A stretch of DNA of 64,000 nt from an uncultured Siphonobacter sp. (GTDB lineage: Bacteria > Bacteroidota > Bacteroidia > Cytophagales > Spirosomataceae): positions 62,001 to 126,000 of the forward strand of contig CAJYIW010000008.1 in NCBI GenBank assembly GCA_913775095.1. The letters are read 5' to 3'. Under the pieces are notes generated by a model. That model was given only the letters and a program-made list of their open reading frames with translations, searched no databases and was not told where the DNA came from. The translations under genes were made by a program, and so were the position numbers. This document shows, in pieces, positions 60,629 through 64,000 of the stretch. Position 1 is the stretch's first letter. Every line of letters starts with the position of its first letter.

Positions 60629-61663
60629 TTAAAACTTGGGACAGGCCAACTCTCTTTTGCGTTTGCGGGGGTAAGGCTTGGGATCGAAAAGGGCTTCCAG
60701 CGTGTAGGAAATGGATAACTCATGAGCCCCGCCGGAGGCCATGCTTAGCGTCGAAATGGTGGCATCGTAGCTATACCCAATGGAAAAATTATCCTGACGA
60801 TAGCCCACCAGAAAAACCAGGGCATCGTGGTTATTGAGGCCACGATCGTATTGCTTGATGGGAATACCCCGATACCAGATCCCGAGGGTCAGGGGGTCGT
60901 AGGTCATGTAAAGGCCTAAGTCCAGCTGATCGAATTTTCCCTGTTTTTTGTAAAGAATGGCGGGCGAAAGGCTGCGTTCGCGACCCATGTCTCCGCCTAG
61001 CCCATTACCCAGCTCCCAGCCCATGAGCGGAATTTTGAACCCACCCTGTAGGCTGATTCGCATGGGTAAGCGTTCGGGATTCGCCGAAAAAGACTGATCG
61101 GGACGGTTCAGGTGATGGACCGAAACCCCGGCCCAGAACTGATCAGAATAGGTTAATAAGCCTCCGGAAAAATCCAGATAATTGATTTTCGGCCCGGCAT
61201 TGGCTACGGGATCATCGTAAATCGGCCTTACCGCCCCTGGGTTAGACGCGTCATACCCGAAAACCAGATCATAATAATTCACACTTCGACTCACGTAAGA
61301 GGCCTGAATGCCTGCTCTCAGATGCACCTGCTCGCTCAATCGGGCCTGATAGGCGTATTGAAGTCCTACGTCCAGCGTACGAAGATTGCTGAACTGAGCA
61401 TCATTCATGACCATTAAGCCCACGCCCGAATTAATTTTATCGAGGTAGGTGTCAACGCTGGCGATGGTTGTGACGTAATTAGCATTAAGAGCCGGCCACT
61501 GATTGCGGTAGTTCAGCGTAGCCCGGGGAGCCAGAGCCGAACCGGCAAAGGCCGGATTCAGGTACAGAGGAGCGGCATAAAACTGCGAAAGCTGCGGATC
61601 CTGAGCCCGGAGGTCAAAGCCCATACACAGCAAAGCAGTCAGAATAAGTAAATGTTTTAGCAT
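60629..61663 (-). CDS. PorP/SprF family type IX secretion system membrane protein
   Basis: 344 residues from the ATG at 61663. A signal peptide (hydrophobic core 4-14, cut near LRAQ at 18-21) leads into QDPQLSQFYAAPLYLNPAFAG, the diagnostic start of PorP/SprF proteins. The remainder is an outer-membrane barrel of about 14 strands. Family members work with large secreted adhesins in gliding and the type IX system. Its neighbour on the other strand is a PKD/propeller secreted protein, the expected partner type, with 367 bases between. Confidence 0.93.
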   Translation of the reverse strand: MLKHLLILTALLCMGFDLRAQDPQLSQFYAAPLYLNPAFAGSALAPRATLNYRNQWPALNANYVTTIASVDTYLDKINSGVGLMVMNDAQFSNLRTLDVGLQYAYQARLSEQVHLRAGIQASYVSRSVNYYDLVFGYDASNPGAVRPIYDDPVANAGPKINYLDFSGGLLTYSDQFWAGVSVHHLNRPDQSFSANPERLPMRISLQGGFKIPLMGWELGNGLGGDMGRERSLSPAILYKKQGKFDQLDLGLYMTYDPLTLGIWYRGIPIKQYDRGLNNHDALVFLVGYRQDNFSIGYSYDATISTLSMASGGAHELSISYTLEALFDPKPYPRKRKRELACPKF

Positions 61664-62030
61664 GGCAAACAACCAGAAACCGGATTCATGTGTTAAGCGG
61701 TAAATGCCTGAATCGGGTTAAGCATAAAATTCCTTTTGAACCTAATTTCCAGAAATATATCCGTTCCACCGGGATTTTTGCGAAAGTTCGGCAAGTTGCA
61801 TAAACCTTGACAAAATTTGTAGCCCAAGTTTCCGTTAATTTTCAGGAAATTGACCACGCCTGCCTGTCAGCGTTCGAACTACTTAAGGTTCGGCGGTGTC
61901 TAGTGAAGCGGGACGTTTGTAATCGCAAAGTATACAACGCACTGATTTCGTGATTCGTCTTTGAACTCGTCCGCCTCAAAGACTTTTCCCGACCTACGTC
62001 GTCTAAAACGTACAAAGAGGTACATCGGGT
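61664..62030. other. 367-base divergent gap
   Basis: Promoter region for the PorP/SprF gene and the PKD gene. A TTGACA occurs at 61807-61812, but no TAnnTTTG lies at the right distance. Nothing else definite is seen. Confidence 0.4.
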
Positions 62031-64000
62031 ATGATTCAAAAGATTTATTTTACTTTACTTTTCTGGATGGCCTGCTGGGGAATCGCCGAAGCCCAAACGA
62101 TTAAAGTGACGGGCCGGAAATGCGAACCGGAGCAGGGCTGTAGCGGAGATTCCACCCGGTTTGAGCTGGTAGGGGTCACCGCAAGCAGCTGGAACTGGAC
62201 CTTTGAAGATCCCAATTCTCCCGATCCACAGGCCAATCGTTCGACGAAGGCCAGGCCTGCTCATTTATATCTGCAACCGGGCTCCTATCGGGTTTCAGTG
62301 ACTGGTAACCTAAGGACTGGTGGAACCTACACCAAAGACACGACCATCCGGATTTCTACGTTACCGCCCACGTTCGAGTTTTTTCAGGGAAAGGAAGACA
62401 CCACCATTTGTAAAGGAAGTGAACTCGTACTGGATCCCTACGACTCAAGGTTTTTTAAAGGCACACCCCCCGCTGAAGGTACTGTTAAATATTTGTGGTA
62501 TCCGACCGGAGACACCACGCGAACGCTGACGGTTACGGAAAAAGGGTGTTATTCCGTCGAAATCAGCAATGCGGATAGCTGTTCCGTTACGGACCGGATT
62601 AACGTGAAGATATGCGGAGAGTCCGATCAGCAGGCGTCCAAATGGTATTTCGGATCCAACGCAGGGATCGATTTTCAGGGGGGGCAGCCGACCGCCATTA
62701 CCGATGGTAAAATCAATACGCCGGAAGGAACGTCTTCGATTTCTAACCGAAAAGGAGATTTACTTTTTTATACCGACGGCATTACCATCTACGACTCCGA
62801 AGGGAACCCCATGCCCTCCCGGGATCCTTCCGACACCACGAGTCTGAACGGAAGCCGGGGCTCCACGCAGGCGGCTTTGATTGTGCCGCAACCGAGTTGC
62901 CGGGGCTGCGAAACCATCTATTACGTCTTTACGACTCGTGATGTCAATGATTCCATTCGGTGCCTGGAATATACGCGAGTTGACATGCGTGGAAATGGCG
63001 GAAAAGGGATTATTCTCGATAAAAACATCTCAACGGGTGAGTGTGATGTCAGTGAGCGGTTAACCTCCATTCAAAATCCCGCAGATTCTTCGTACTGGGT
63101 CCTGAGTCATGAAAATGGAACCAATAAATTCATTCTTAAACGACTAACCCAAAGTGGCTTGGAAGATGCCAATTCACCCGAAATTGGTCTTCCTCACACT
63201 ACCAAATATCAGGGTGAAGGCCAGATCAAGTTTGCCACTTCAGGTGGAAAAATGGGGGTAGTAATCCCCGGTCCGGACCGAAATTACGTTGAAATCTATA
63301 ACTTCAACGATTCTACGGGAGCCATTACTCCGCCTCCCATTACCCTCGATTTAGGCCCGGCTCCACCCTCCGCGTATGGCCTTGAATTCTCCCCCGATGG
63401 TGAAAAGGTCTATGTTAGTTTGCGGGGGAACGATAGTACGGAATCCGTTCTTTATCAGTATGACATCACGGGTACCGACTCAACTACGATTGCCTCGACC
63501 CGTATCGAAGTAGCCCGTTCCGAGAAAGAATTTGGTGCCTTGCAGTACGCTCCAGATGGCAAAATTTACATGGCCGTCAAAGACAGCGAGTATCTGGGAG
63601 TAATTACGCCTTCCAGCGGTGATTCGACAGAAGTTGATTTTCAGTTGGACGGATTTAATCTGGGCGGCAAACGCAGTCAGTTGGGCTTACCTAACTTTGT
63701 ACAAAGTATCATTGAACCCCCTTCCGGCCCGGGCATTAGTGCGGAAGATGTCTGCTTTGGAGAGCCCATGGAGTTATCTACCGGACCGATTTGTGATCCG
63801 CTGGAAGATAAATATGAATGGGATTTCGGGGACGGTTCCGCTAAAGGAACCAAACAATCCGAGACGCACCTCTATGCTGCCCCGGGCAAGTATACCGTTA
63901 CGTTAAGACAGTACAATGCCTGCAAGGATACGACCATGACTCAGCAGGTAACTGTTAATCCTCAGCCCATTGCCAATCTGGGCGAGGATCTGAATGTCTG
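62031..64000 (+). CDS. Large secreted PKD-domain protein (partial)
   Basis: An open frame of 656 codons from the ATG at 62031 runs off the right edge. A signal peptide (cut near AEAQ at 20-23) is followed by an Ig/PKD-like region (about 25-200, with paired Cys), then KWYFGSNAGIDFQGG near 203-217, EGTSSISNRKGDLLFYTDG near 230-250 and FSPDGEKVYVS near 460-470. That is a propeller block found in many Bacteroidota surface proteins. A PKD domain (YEWDFGDGS near 594-602) comes last. Such proteins usually end in a type IX secretion signal and glide or adhere; the C-terminus is outside the window. It is divergent from the PorP/SprF gene. Confidence 0.85.
   Translation, partial: MIQKIYFTLLFWMACWGIAEAQTIKVTGRKCEPEQGCSGDSTRFELVGVTASSWNWTFEDPNSPDPQANRSTKARPAHLYLQPGSYRVSVTGNLRTGGTYTKDTTIRISTLPPTFEFFQGKEDTTICKGSELVLDPYDSRFFKGTPPAEGTVKYLWYPTGDTTRTLTVTEKGCYSVEISNADSCSVTDRINVKICGESDQQASKWYFGSNAGIDFQGGQPTAITDGKINTPEGTSSISNRKGDLLFYTDGITIYDSEGNPMPSRDPSDTTSLNGSRGSTQAALIVPQPSCRGCETIYYVFTTRDVNDSIRCLEYTRVDMRGNGGKGIILDKNISTGECDVSERLTSIQNPADSSYWVLSHENGTNKFILKRLTQSGLEDANSPEIGLPHTTKYQGEGQIKFATSGGKMGVVIPGPDRNYVEIYNFNDSTGAITPPPITLDLGPAPPSAYGLEFSPDGEKVYVSLRGNDSTESVLYQYDITGTDSTTIASTRIEVARSEKEFGALQYAPDGKIYMAVKDSEYLGVITPSSGDSTEVDFQLDGFNLGGKRSQLGLPNFVQSIIEPPSGPGISAEDVCFGEPMELSTGPICDPLEDKYEWDFGDGSAKGTKQSETHLYAAPGKYTVTLRQYNACKDTTMTQQVTVNPQPIANLGEDLNV

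Noticed and set aside
60253-60723. Two small minus-strand open frames (NPSG/STPAGLN-type peptides)
   Set aside because: They translate the GC-rich repeat copies; such peptides recur as artefacts wherever this repeat occurs.

Overview
The window is a stretch of ordinary chromosome from a member of the Bacteroidota, most likely order Cytophagales (the Spirosoma / Siphonobacter / Runella side; genus not determinable by eye). The case rests on family content: DUF4175, tandem rhomboids, the PorP/SprF plus PKD protein pair of the type IX secretion/gliding world, SIMPL, LVIVD, Sua5-type TsaC, malate:quinone oxidoreductase. It also rests on promoters of the TAnnTTTG type and the near absence of Shine-Dalgarno sequences. 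No phage, insertion sequence, CRISPR array or rRNA was seen.

Layout. 1-2.4 kb: mreB-mreC-mreD (cell-shape operon, leftward, mreD cut by the window edge). 2.6-8.7 kb: RNase R and a large membrane coiled-coil DUF4175 protein. 8.9-11.3 kb: ybeY and mnmG, with two parS-like sites between them. 11.4-13.9 kb: a methyltransferase and an Ig-like lipoprotein. 13.94-14.52 kb: an intergenic region packed with DnaA-box-like sequences, ending in a very AT-rich stretch (candidate oriC). 14.5-19.6 kb: TPR protein, metalloprotease-MORN fusion, acyl-CoA synthetase. 19.6-28.1 kb: amino acid permease, purB, sbcD-sbcC, map. 28.2-38.7 kb: a mostly leftward block (secreted protein, TsaC/Sua5, SIMPL, folK, comM-like, topoisomerase IB, epimerase, nadD, rmuC, prfA). 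38.9-47.4 kb: small envelope proteins, S41 protease, flippase, ECF sigma factor, nth, two rhomboids. 47.6-51.6 kb: dxs, a molybdopterin sulfite-oxidase-like enzyme, psd. 51.7-54.8 kb: a structured intergenic element and four secreted/lipoprotein genes. 54.8-60.1 kb: M28 peptidase, tRNA-Leu(CAG), mqo, lpdA. 60.1-64 kb: GC-rich repeats, PorP/SprF and, divergently, a PKD/propeller secreted protein cut by the right edge.

Main discovery-type signal. The exact 9-mer TTATCCACA (either strand) was found 21 times, all between 8.8 and 37.8 kb, and not seen elsewhere in the window; about 0.5 is expected by chance in 64 kb. Together with two parS-like sites beside mnmG (a gene often adjacent to oriC) and the intergenic cluster at 14 kb, this strongly suggests that the window spans the replication-origin region of the chromosome. 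Other points of interest are a family of intergenic inverted repeats with one G/T-only and one A/C-only arm, a chain of hairpins at 51.68-51.83 kb, a GC-rich repeat family at 58.3 and 60.4-60.6 kb, and start codons placed directly after promoter motifs (possible leaderless mRNAs).
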